Positions 56,740-64,000 of a stretch of 64,000 bases of DNA are shown piece after piece (within the stretch, counting starts at the first letter, position 1; every line of letters starts with the position of its first letter). The translations under genes and the position numbers were made by a program. Below the pieces are notes generated by a model. It ran no database searches, was not told the origin of the DNA, and was given only the letters and a program-made list of their open reading frames with translations. The DNA comes from Orrella dioscoreae (GTDB lineage: Bacteria > Pseudomonadota > Gammaproteobacteria > Burkholderiales > Burkholderiaceae_B): positions 1,612,001-1,676,000 of the forward strand of contig NZ_LT907988.1 of the NCBI RefSeq assembly GCF_900089455.2, in the 5' to 3' direction.

Positions 56740-58563
56740 ATGCGCTACACCGCCCCCCTGCGTGACATCCGCTTCGTCCTGGACGAGCTGGCCGGCCTGA
56801 AAGACATCCTTGCCCTGCCGGGCAACGAGGAAATGAGCGCCGACCTCGTCGAGGCCGTGCTGGAGGAAAACGCCCGCTTCGTGCAGGAGGTCATCGCGCC
56901 CCTGAACCGCCAGGGCGATAGCCAGCCGCCCACCTTGCGCGACGGCGAGGTCACCGTCACGCCGGGCTATGCCGAGGCTTTCGCCGAGTTCTCGCAAGGC
57001 GGCTGGCAGGGCCTGCAGCATCCCCAGGAGTGGGGCGGCCAGGGCCTGCCCAAGGTGCTGGCCGCCGCCACCAGCGAGAACCTGAATGCGGCCAGCCTGT
57101 CGTTCTCCTTGTGTCCGCTGCTGACCGATGGTGTCATCGAAGCGCTGCTGACGGTGGGCACCGAGGCCCAGAAGGCCCGCTACATTCCGCCGCTGCTGGA
57201 CGGACGCTGGACCGGCACGATGAACCTGACCGAGCCGCAAGCCGGCTCCGACCTGGCGCTGGTCGCGACGCGCGCCGTGCCGCAATCGGATGGCAGCTAC
57301 CGCTTGTCGGGCCAGAAGATCTTCATCACCTATGGCGAGCACGAGATGGCGGAGAACATCATCCACCTCGTGCTGGCCCGCCTGCCGGACGCGCCCGCGG
57401 GCGTGAAGGGCATTTCGCTGTTCATCGTGCCCAAGTTCGTGCCCAACGAGGCGGGCGAGCCCGGCAAGCGCAACGACGTCTGGTGCGCATCGCTCGAGCA
57501 CAAGCTGGGCATCCACGGCAGCCCGACGGCCGTGCTGCTCTATGGCAGCGGCAAGGGCGAGGTGGGCGAAGGCGCCGTCGGCTACCTGGTGGGCGAAGCC
57601 AACCGGGGCCTGGAATACATGTTCATCATGATGAATGCCGCGCGCTATGCGGTGGGCATCCAGGGCATCGCGGTGTCCGAGCGCGCCACGCAGCAGGCCT
57701 TGGCCTATGCGCGCGACCGCGTGCAGGGCAGGGCGGTGGAGGGCTCCAGCGGGCCGGTGCCCATCGTGCGCCATCCCGACGTGCAGCGCCTGCTGCTGAC
57801 CATGCGGGCGCTTACCGAGGCCAACCGTGCCGTGGCCTATGTGGCGGCGGCCGCGCGGGACCATGCCCACCAGCACGCCGATGCCGGACAGCGCGCCGCC
57901 AGCCAGGCGCTGTACGAATACCTGGTGCCGGTGGTCAAGGGCTACGCCACCGAAACGGCCGTCGAGGTCGCGTCGCTGGGCATCCAGGTCCATGGCGGCA
58001 TGGGCTTCATCGAGGAGACGGGGGCGGCCCAGCATTACCGCGACGCCCGCATCCTGCCCATCTACGAAGGCACCACCGCCATCCAGGCCAACGATTTCCT
58101 TGGCCGCAAGACCTTGCGGGACGCCGGCGCCGTGGCGCAGGGCCTGGCCGCCGAGATCGACAAGACCCTGGCCGAATTGCGCCGTGCGGCCGAGGCCGGG
58201 TCGCCGCGCCAGGCAGGCCTGCAACTGATCGCCCGCCAGCTGGAGGGCGCCGTGCAGGCCTATCGGGGCACCGTGGCCTTCCTGCTGCAGGAGGCGCCGA
58301 AGGACGTGCGCACCATCTTCGCCGGCAGCGTGCCCTACCTGATGCTGGCCGGGATCGTGACGGGGGGCTGGCAGATGGCGCGCGCGGCGCTGGCCTGCGA
58401 GCGCCACCTGGGCGAGGGCAGCACCGATCCGTTCTGGGCCGACAAGTTCGCCACGGCGGTTTTCCACGCCGGCCACATCCTGCCGCGCGCGGCGGCGCAG
58501 GCGGCCGCCGTGCAGGCCGGCGGCGTCGTCAGCGCTGCGCTGGCGGGCTCCCTCATTGCATAA
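56740..58563 (+). CDS. Acyl-CoA dehydrogenase, long (FadE-like) form
   Basis: A 607-residue ACAD with the extra C-terminal helical domain found in about 600-residue bacterial acyl-CoA dehydrogenases. MNLTEPQAGSDLALV, QKIFITYGEHEM and ARILPIYEGTTAIQANDF. Placed after etfBA, its electron acceptor, so a beta-oxidation role is natural. Confidence 0.95.
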   Translation: MRYTAPLRDIRFVLDELAGLKDILALPGNEEMSADLVEAVLEENARFVQEVIAPLNRQGDSQPPTLRDGEVTVTPGYAEAFAEFSQGGWQGLQHPQEWGGQGLPKVLAAATSENLNAASLSFSLCPLLTDGVIEALLTVGTEAQKARYIPPLLDGRWTGTMNLTEPQAGSDLALVATRAVPQSDGSYRLSGQKIFITYGEHEMAENIIHLVLARLPDAPAGVKGISLFIVPKFVPNEAGEPGKRNDVWCASLEHKLGIHGSPTAVLLYGSGKGEVGEGAVGYLVGEANRGLEYMFIMMNAARYAVGIQGIAVSERATQQALAYARDRVQGRAVEGSSGPVPIVRHPDVQRLLLTMRALTEANRAVAYVAAAARDHAHQHADAGQRAASQALYEYLVPVVKGYATETAVEVASLGIQVHGGMGFIEETGAAQHYRDARILPIYEGTTAIQANDFLGRKTLRDAGAVAQGLAAEIDKTLAELRRAAEAGSPRQAGLQLIARQLEGAVQAYRGTVAFLLQEAPKDVRTIFAGSVPYLMLAGIVTGGWQMARAALACERHLGEGSTDPFWADKFATAVFHAGHILPRAAAQAAAVQAGGVVSAALAGSLIA

Positions 58564-58671
58564 GGTTATTAAATTTGCTTATTTAAGAACCCGGAGATTT
58601 GCTGCAAAAATGGCCGTCATGCATGACGCATGCCGCGCCATCACGCGGCGTCAACAGAAGGAGCAAGCACT

Positions 58672-59313
58672 ATGGCAACTCTCAGGCTGGGCGATACCGC
58701 CCCTGATTTCGAGCAGGATTCCTCCATCGGACGCATCCGTTTCCACGAGTTCCTGGGTGACAAGTGGGGCGTGCTGTTCTCGCACCCCGCCGACTTCACG
58801 CCGGTCTGCACCACCGAGCTGGGCTACACCGCCAAGCTGGCCGACGAATTCGCCAAGCGCAACGTCAAGGTCCTGGCCCTGTCGGTCGACAGCGCCGATT
58901 CGCACACCAAGTGGATCGACGACATCAACGACACCCAGTCGACCACGGTCAATTTCCCGATCCTGGCCGACTCGGACCGCAAGGTGTCCGAGCTCTACGA
59001 CATGATCCACCCCAATGCCAACGCCACGCTGACGGTGCGTTCGGTGTTCATCATCGATCCGGCCAAGAAGGTGCGCCTGACGCTGACCTATCCGGCCAGC
59101 ACGGGCCGCAACTTCAACGAGATCCTGCGCGTCATCGATTCGCTGCAGCTCACCGACAGCCACAGCGTGGCCACGCCGGTGAACTGGCAGGACGGCGACG
59201 ACGTGATCATCGTGCCGTCGCTGAAGGACGAGGAAGTCATCAAGCAGAAGTTCCCCAAGGGCTACACCGCCGTGCGCCCCTACCTGCGCGTGACGCCTCA
59301 GCCGGATAAATAG
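58672..59313 (+). CDS. 1-Cys peroxiredoxin (Prx6 type)
   Basis: A 213-residue peroxidase. The peroxidatic Cys46 lies in DFTPVCTTELG, and no other cysteine occurs in the protein, so it is a true 1-Cys enzyme that needs an outside thiol. Start MATLRLGDTAPDF. Upstream 58564-58671 is AT-rich relative to the rest, with an in-frame ATG at 58630 of poor context. Confidence 0.95.
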   Translation: MATLRLGDTAPDFEQDSSIGRIRFHEFLGDKWGVLFSHPADFTPVCTTELGYTAKLADEFAKRNVKVLALSVDSADSHTKWIDDINDTQSTTVNFPILADSDRKVSELYDMIHPNANATLTVRSVFIIDPAKKVRLTLTYPASTGRNFNEILRVIDSLQLTDSHSVATPVNWQDGDDVIIVPSLKDEEVIKQKFPKGYTAVRPYLRVTPQPDK

Positions 59314-59385
59314 TCCCCCCCCGAGGCGCTTCGCGCCTCCCCCCCAGGGGGGCGGTGCTGGTGGACCGGCGGAGCCGGCTCCACT
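59314..59385. repeat. Family-typical GC-rich extragenic hairpin element
   Basis: Right after the peroxiredoxin stop: a C-run, GAGGCGCTTCGCGCCTC hairpin, C-run, AGGGGGG, then GGTGGACCGGCGGAGCCGGCTCCAC, a second hairpin-like block. This kind of element is repeated between genes in Achromobacter and Bordetella genomes and may terminate transcription. Confidence 0.6.
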
Positions 59386-59598
59386 GCACCCCTGCTCTTC
59401 GGTTTTCTCTCAATCGCGACCGAGTCCTCCTCGCGATTTTCTTTTGAATTCCTTCCTTTCCGGCTTGTTCGGAATATCGATAGATTCATTTTTGTTAATG
59501 ACGTGCAGCGATGAACTATCAAGGATTGATTCGTTCCGTTCCTGATGCGCGGCCCGCACACTGTGTTTCCCGATAGTCGATTACAAAAGGAAATACTC

Positions 59599-60618
59599 AT
59601 GTTGCGCAAAGCTGGCTTCCTGGCCGCCGCCCTGGCATTTACCCTTGCTGTGCCGCTGTCGGCCAGCGCCCAGCAGAAATCGCAGACGCTGCTGAACGTC
59701 TCCTACGATCCGACGCGTGAACTCTACCGCGAGATCGACGACGTCTTCATCAAGCAATACAAGGAAAAGGCCGGCACCGCGCTGACCATCCGCCAATCGC
59801 ACGGTGGCTCGGGCCGCCAGGCGCGTTCGGTCATCGACGGGCTGGATGCCGACGTGGTGACGCTGGCGCTGGCCTACGACATCGACGCCATCGCCGATCG
59901 CGACCTGCTGCCCAAGGACTGGCAGGCCCGCCTGCCGCTGAACAGCTCGCCCTATACCTCGACCATCGTCTTCCTGGTGCGCAAGGGCAATCCCAAGGGC
60001 ATCAAGGACTGGAACGACCTGACCAAGGAAGGCGTGCAGGTCATCACCCCCAACCCGAAGACCTCGGGCGGTGCGCGCTGGAACTATCTGGCGGCCTGGG
60101 CCTACGAGCTCGAGCGCAGCGGCGGCGATGCCGAGAAAGCCAAGGAATTCGTGCGCAAGATATTCCGGAACGTGCCCGTGCTGGACACCGGCGCGCGCGG
60201 CTCGACCATCACCTTCGTCGAGCGCGGCGTGGGCGACGTGCTGCTGGCCTGGGAGAACGAGGCCTTCCTGTCGGTGGAGGAGCTGGGTCCGGACAAGTTC
60301 GACATCGTCGTGCCGTCGCTGTCGATCCTGGCCGAGCCGCCCGTGGCCATCGTCGACAAGAACGTCGACAAGAAGGGCACGCGTGCCGCCGCCCAGGCCT
60401 ACCTGGAATTCCTGTACACCCCCGAGGCGCAGGAAATCATCGCCAAGAACTACTACCGTCCCACCAACAAGGACGTGGCGGCGAAGTACGCCAAGCAGTT
60501 CCCGGAAGTGAAGCTGGTGACCATCGACAAGGAATTCGGTGGCTGGCGCAAGGCCCAGGCCGACCATTTCAATGATGGCGGCACCTTCGACCAGATCTAC
60601 CAGCCCAAGGGCAAGTAA
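59599..60618 (+). CDS. sbp: Sulfate-binding protein
   Basis: A 339-residue periplasmic sulfate/thiosulfate-binding protein with signal peptide (cleavage near ASAQ, residue 24). Ligand motifs [32 protein letters not shown] and [18 protein letters not shown] are conserved. Start MLRKAGFLA (AAAGGAAA upstream). The 59386-59598 leader region is AT-rich, fitting CysB-type activation, but no site is proven. Confidence 0.96.
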   Translation: MLRKAGFLAAALAFTLAVPLSASAQQKSQTLLNVSYDPTRELYREIDDVFIKQYKEKAGTALTIRQSHGGSGRQARSVIDGLDADVVTLALAYDIDAIADRDLLPKDWQARLPLNSSPYTSTIVFLVRKGNPKGIKDWNDLTKEGVQVITPNPKTSGGARWNYLAAWAYELERSGGDAEKAKEFVRKIFRNVPVLDTGARGSTITFVERGVGDVLLAWENEAFLSVEELGPDKFDIVVPSLSILAEPPVAIVDKNVDKKGTRAAAQAYLEFLYTPEAQEIIAKNYYRPTNKDVAAKYAKQFPEVKLVTIDKEFGGWRKAQADHFNDGGTFDQIYQPKGK

Positions 60619-60636
60619 GCGAGAGGCCCCGCGACC

Positions 60637-61563
60637 ATGACCTCCCTTGCCACCACCCCGCTGGGCGCGGGCCCGGCCCCGGCGGGCCGGACGCCGCCCG
60701 GGCCGGCCGGCCCCGGCCGGGCCACCCGCCGCGCCCGCCACGGCGTCCTGCCCGGCTTCGGCCTCTCCATGGGCTTCACCCTGTTTTACCTGGGCCTGCT
60801 CGTCCTGATCCCGCTGGCTGCGCTGCCCTTGAAAAGCACCGAGCTGGGGTGGGGCGGTTTCTGGGATGCCGTGACGGCGCCGCGCGTCATCGCGTCGTTC
60901 AAGCTGACCTTCGGCGCGTCGGCCGTCGCCGCGCTGGTCAACCTGGTGTTCGGGCTGGTCGTGGCCTGGGTGCTGGTGCGTTACGAGTTCGTGGGCAAGA
61001 AGTTCGTCGATGCCCTGGTCGACCTGCCCTTCGCATTGCCCACCGCCGTGGCCGGCATCGCGCTGACCGCGCTGTACGCCTCCAACGGCTGGCTGGGTGC
61101 GCCGCTGGAAAGCTGGTTCGGCCTGAAGGTGGCGTTCACGCCGCTGGGCATCGTCATCGCGCTGATCTTCATCGGGCTGCCTTTCGTGGTGCGCACGGTG
61201 CAGCCGGTGCTGGAAGACATCGAGCGCGAGATCGAAGAGGCCTCGTCCAGCCTGGGCGCCAACCGCTGGCAGACCTTCCGCCGCGTGCTGTTGCCCACCA
61301 TCTATCCGGCGCTGCTGACCGGTTTCGCACTGGCCTTCGCCCGCGCCGTGGGTGAGTACGGCTCGGTGGTCTTCATCGCGGGCAACATGCCCATGATTTC
61401 CGAGATCGCGCCCTTGCTCATCATCTCCAAGCTCGAGCAGTTCGACTACGCGGGCGCCGCCGCCATCGCGACGGTCATGCTCGCCATCTCCTTCCTGCTG
61501 TTGCTCCTGGTCAATGGCCTGCAGTGGTGGCAGACGCGCCGCGCGGCGGGGAGGCCGGCATGA
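60637..61563 (+). CDS. cysT: Sulfate ABC transporter permease CysT
   Basis: A 308-residue permease with six membrane helices after a Gly/Pro/Ala-rich N-terminus of about 35 residues. The EAA loop is [20 protein letters not shown]. Partner of CysW. Its stop overlaps the start of the duplicated leader ORF (ATGA). Confidence 0.95.
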   Translation: MTSLATTPLGAGPAPAGRTPPGPAGPGRATRRARHGVLPGFGLSMGFTLFYLGLLVLIPLAALPLKSTELGWGGFWDAVTAPRVIASFKLTFGASAVAALVNLVFGLVVAWVLVRYEFVGKKFVDALVDLPFALPTAVAGIALTALYASNGWLGAPLESWFGLKVAFTPLGIVIALIFIGLPFVVRTVQPVLEDIEREIEEASSSLGANRWQTFRRVLLPTIYPALLTGFALAFARAVGEYGSVVFIAGNMPMISEIAPLLIISKLEQFDYAGAAAIATVMLAISFLLLLLVNGLQWWQTRRAAGRPA

Positions 61564-61685
61564 GCGCCGCCCGGCCGCCCGAAGGCGCTCGCCGCAGCCC
61601 GCAGGGCGGAGGTTTCCCCATGAGCGCCGCCCGGCCGCCCGAAGGCGCTCGCACCGCAGCCCGCAGGGCGGAGGTTTCCCTATGA
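61560..61685 (+). repeat. Tandem duplication at the cysT/cysW junction, encoding a 41-codon leader ORF
   Basis: A unit of about 60 bp (ATGAGCGCCGCCC followed by a Pro/Arg coding block and a GGCGGAGG RBS) occurs twice (61560-61619 and 61620-61681), and the first 13 bp recur a third time as the cysW start (61682). The copies differ by two inserted bases, which shifts the second into another frame. Reading from ATG 61560 gives [20 protein letters not shown], then [11 protein letters not shown] again, ending at TGA 61683-61685, overlapping the cysW ATG. Confidence 0.85.
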
Positions 61686-62572
61686 GCGCCGCCCATCGTC
61701 CTGATCACCTGAACGAGCCGCGCTGGGTACGCGGCCTGTTGTTGACGATAGGCCTGGGGTTCCTCGGCCTGTTCCTGGTCGTGCCCCTGGCCGCCGTGTT
61801 CGTGCAGGCGTTCGCGCGGGGCTGGGAGCTGTATCTGGCTTCCATCACCGAACCCGATGCGGTGTCGGCGATCCGCCTGACGCTGCTGGTGGCTGCCATC
61901 GCCTTGCCGGTGAACCTGGTCTTCGGCCTGGCCGCGGCCTGGGCCATCACGCGCTTCAATTTCCGCGGCAAGCAGTTCCTGATCACCCTCATCGACCTGC
62001 CGTTCTCGGTGTCGCCGGTGGTGGCGGGCCTGGTGTTCATCCTGCTGTTCGGCTCGCAAGGCTGGTTCGGCGAGTGGCTGAAGGCCAACGACCTGCGCAT
62101 CGTCTATGCGGTGCCGGGCGTCATCCTGGCGACCCTCTTCGTCACGGTTCCCTTCGTCGCGCGCGAACTCATTCCGCTCATGCAGGCGCAGGGCAGCGAC
62201 GAGGAACTGGCCGCGCTGACGCTGGGCGCCAACGGCTGGCAGATCTTCTGGCGCGTGACGCTGCCCAACATCAAGTGGGGGCTGCTGTACGGCGCCATCC
62301 TGGCCAATGCGCGCGCCATGGGCGAGTTCGGCGCGGTCTCGGTGGTGTCCGGCCAGGTGCGGGGGCTGACCAACACCATGACCCTGCATGTTGAAATCCT
62401 CTACAACGAATACATGTTCTCGGCGGCCTTTGCCGTGGCTTCCCTGCTGGCCTTGCTGGCCTTGGTGACGCTGGCGGCCAAGAACGTGATCGAGTGGCTG
62501 AACCATCGGCCGATCGCCGCGGACGCCCTGCTGGAGCGCCCAGCGGCCGCCCTGCAGCCCGTCGCCGCCTGA
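61682..62572 (+). CDS. cysW: Sulfate ABC transporter permease CysW
   Basis: A 296-residue permease with six helices and the EAA loop [22 protein letters not shown]. The start [10 protein letters not shown] at 61682 follows the tandem repeat, with GGCGGAGG just upstream. Forms the channel with CysT. Confidence 0.95.
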   Translation: MSAAHRPDHLNEPRWVRGLLLTIGLGFLGLFLVVPLAAVFVQAFARGWELYLASITEPDAVSAIRLTLLVAAIALPVNLVFGLAAAWAITRFNFRGKQFLITLIDLPFSVSPVVAGLVFILLFGSQGWFGEWLKANDLRIVYAVPGVILATLFVTVPFVARELIPLMQAQGSDEELAALTLGANGWQIFWRVTLPNIKWGLLYGAILANARAMGEFGAVSVVSGQVRGLTNTMTLHVEILYNEYMFSAAFAVASLLALLALVTLAAKNVIEWLNHRPIAADALLERPAAALQPVAA

Positions 62573-62588
62573 TACGGAGTTTTGAACC

Positions 62589-63662
62589 ATGAGCATCGAA
62601 GTCAGCAGCCTGTCCAAGCGTTTCGGGAGTTTCCGTGCGCTGGACGATATCTCCCTCCACATCGAGACTGGTGAACTGGTCGCGCTGCTCGGGCCGTCAG
62701 GCTGTGGCAAGACCACGCTGCTGCGCATCATCGCGGGTTTGGAGCAGCCTGACAGCGGCCGCGTCTGGTTCGCCGGCGAGGACGCCACCGACGTGCACGT
62801 GCGTCATCGCCAGGTGGGCTTCGTGTTCCAGCACTATGCGCTCTTCAAGCACATGACCGTGTTCGAGAACGTGGCTTTCGGCCTGCGCGTGAAGCACCGT
62901 TCGCAGCGCCCGGCGGAAGACGTCATCCGCCGCAAGGTGACGGAACTGCTGCAGTTGGTGCAGCTGGACTGGCTGGCCGACCGCTATCCCTCGCAGTTGT
63001 CCGGCGGCCAGCGCCAGCGCATCGCGCTGGCGCGCGCCCTCGCCGTCGAGCCGCGCGTGCTGCTGCTCGACGAGCCTTTCGGCGCCCTGGATGCCAAGGT
63101 GCGCAAGGAACTGCGCCGCTGGCTGCGCCGCTTGCACGACGACCTGCACGTGGCCAGCGTCTTCGTGACCCACGACCAGGAAGAGGCATTGGAAGTGGCG
63201 GATCGCGTCGTGCTGATGAACGCCGGCCGCATCGAGCAGGTGGGCACCCCGCGCGAGGTCTGGGAGAACCCGGCCACGCCGTTCGTCTATGGCTTCCTGG
63301 GCGACGTGAACCAGTTCAAGGGCCGCGCGGCCGCGGGCACCTGGCGCGATGGCGCCTTCAGCCTGCCGGCGCCTGACTTCTCGGGGGCGGATGACGCCGA
63401 GGCCGTGGCCTATGTCCGCCCGCACGAGTTCGACATCTCGCGTTATGCCGCGGGCAGCGATGGCATCGCCGTGCGCCTGAACCATGCCTACCTCGCCGGC
63501 CCCAGCGCCTTCCTGGAGCTGTCGCGCCAGGACACGGGCCAGTTGATCGAGGCGCAGGTGCCGGAAGACGTGTTCCGTTCGCTGAACGTGACCGAAGGCG
63601 AAGCGCTGCTGGCGCGACCCCGCAACGCACGCGTGTTCGCCGCGCCGCCGCCCCAGGCCTGA
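62589..63662 (+). CDS. cysA: Sulfate/thiosulfate ABC transporter ATPase
   Basis: A 357-residue ATPase. Walker [13 protein letters not shown], signature [15 protein letters not shown], Walker [15 protein letters not shown], then a C-terminal TOBE-like domain ([15 protein letters not shown]). Follows cysW by 16 bp. Confidence 0.97.
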   Translation: MSIEVSSLSKRFGSFRALDDISLHIETGELVALLGPSGCGKTTLLRIIAGLEQPDSGRVWFAGEDATDVHVRHRQVGFVFQHYALFKHMTVFENVAFGLRVKHRSQRPAEDVIRRKVTELLQLVQLDWLADRYPSQLSGGQRQRIALARALAVEPRVLLLDEPFGALDAKVRKELRRWLRRLHDDLHVASVFVTHDQEEALEVADRVVLMNAGRIEQVGTPREVWENPATPFVYGFLGDVNQFKGRAAAGTWRDGAFSLPAPDFSGADDAEAVAYVRPHEFDISRYAAGSDGIAVRLNHAYLAGPSAFLELSRQDTGQLIEAQVPEDVFRSLNVTEGEALLARPRNARVFAAPPPQA

Positions 63663-63703
63663 CGTTTCTCTTTTCCGTCTGTTTTTAAGTGAGCCCGCCA
63701 GCA

Positions 63704-64000
63704 GTGAACCAGACACCTGACCCTGATCTGCCCGTCGCCACGGCTGCCAAATGGCAGGCCCTGGCGGCGCGGCTGGATGACATCGCCAGCCAGCATCCCG
63801 ATGCCGCGCTGGCTTCATCGCTTGCAGCGGAAGACATGCTGCTGACCCACGCCATCTTCGGGCGCGGCCTGCCGCTGGAGGTCTTCTCGCTGGACACCGG
63901 CCGCCTGCATGCCGAGACCCTGGGCATGCAGGACGTCGTGGCCGAACGCTATGGCCGCGCCATCACGGTGTTCCGTCCCGATGCCGCGGCGGTCGAGGCG
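63704..64000 (+). CDS. cysH: Phosphoadenylyl/adenylyl-sulfate reductase, 3' end outside window
   Basis: The first 99 codons of CysH, running off the right edge. DAALASSLAAEDMLLTHAIF and EVFSLDTGRLHAETL are the substrate and P-loop regions of the APS/PAPS reductase family. Start GTG at 63704, or in-frame GTG at 63689. The last cys gene visible in the operon. Confidence 0.9.
   Translation, partial: MNQTPDPDLPVATAAKWQALAARLDDIASQHPDAALASSLAAEDMLLTHAIFGRGLPLEVFSLDTGRLHAETLGMQDVVAERYGRAITVFRPDAAAVEA

Overview
The window reads as chromosomal DNA of a GC-rich betaproteobacterium of the Alcaligenaceae (Achromobacter/Bordetella type). The evidence is a tmRNA tag peptide ANDERFALAA, a Bug-type tripartite-tricarboxylate binding protein, a GyrA with native Gln at position 83, and the block gyrA-serC-pheA-tyrA-aroA-cmk-rpsA-ihfB-lapA-lapB-rfaE1-hldD. 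The genus call is inference; no database was searched.

Positions 1-6.3 kb hold housekeeping genes, mostly on the minus strand: a cystine-type ABC transporter (cut by the window edge), a probable unannotated small RNA with its own near-consensus promoter and terminator, an RlmL-like 23S methyltransferase, a HemJ-like membrane protein, a hydratase, two small membrane proteins, and ssrA (tmRNA).

Positions 6.8-33.3 kb hold what looks like an undescribed, quorum-sensing-controlled biosynthetic island. A minus-strand operon (16464 to 6859) encodes an SfnB/DszC-like flavin monooxygenase, a KASIII-like enzyme, a free carrier protein, a one-module NRPS (Cy-A-T, A-domain code predicting cysteine), a large haem-oxygenase-like diiron oxygenase (HDO), a ferredoxin-NADP reductase and a type II thioesterase. 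A plus-strand operon (20234 to 29956) encodes an unrecognised 629-residue protein, an AMP ligase, a second carrier protein, a GNAT, a C45-type Ntn acyltransferase/peptidase, a 7Fe ferredoxin, a second small HDO, a class II aldolase, a phosphopantetheinyl transferase, an acyl-CoA dehydrogenase and an OsmC protein. A third minus-strand unit encodes luxR, luxI, purU and a second ferredoxin-NADP reductase. A second, paralogous luxR sits at 16.6-17.3 kb. A lysR / Sel1-like / bug group lies inside the island.

Four promoters in the island share one layout: a 16-bp lux/las-type box (CT-N12-AG), a -35 hexamer directly abutting it, exactly 17 bp, then TGAAAT or TGGAAT. They stand before the monooxygenase-NRPS operon, the 629-residue-protein operon, luxI, and purU (this last one inside the 3' end of luxI). 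A fifth, more symmetric box lies at 6799-6814. The inferred picture is AHL-controlled synthesis of a cysteine-derived, probably thiazoline-type metabolite, with electrons passing NADPH to FNR to ferredoxin to two diiron oxygenases.

Positions 33.5-64 kb return to core genes: a GGDEF cyclase, gph-ubiG, ompA, gyrA, the aromatic amino acid block, rpsA-ihfB, LPS heptose genes, comEA-like, cysM, mltB, an HDAC-family deacetylase, etfBA with an acyl-CoA dehydrogenase, a 1-Cys peroxiredoxin, and the sulfate uptake operon sbp-cysT-cysW-cysA-cysH (cut at the right edge), which carries a tandem duplication at the cysT/cysW junction. I saw no tRNA, rRNA, CRISPR array or insertion sequence.
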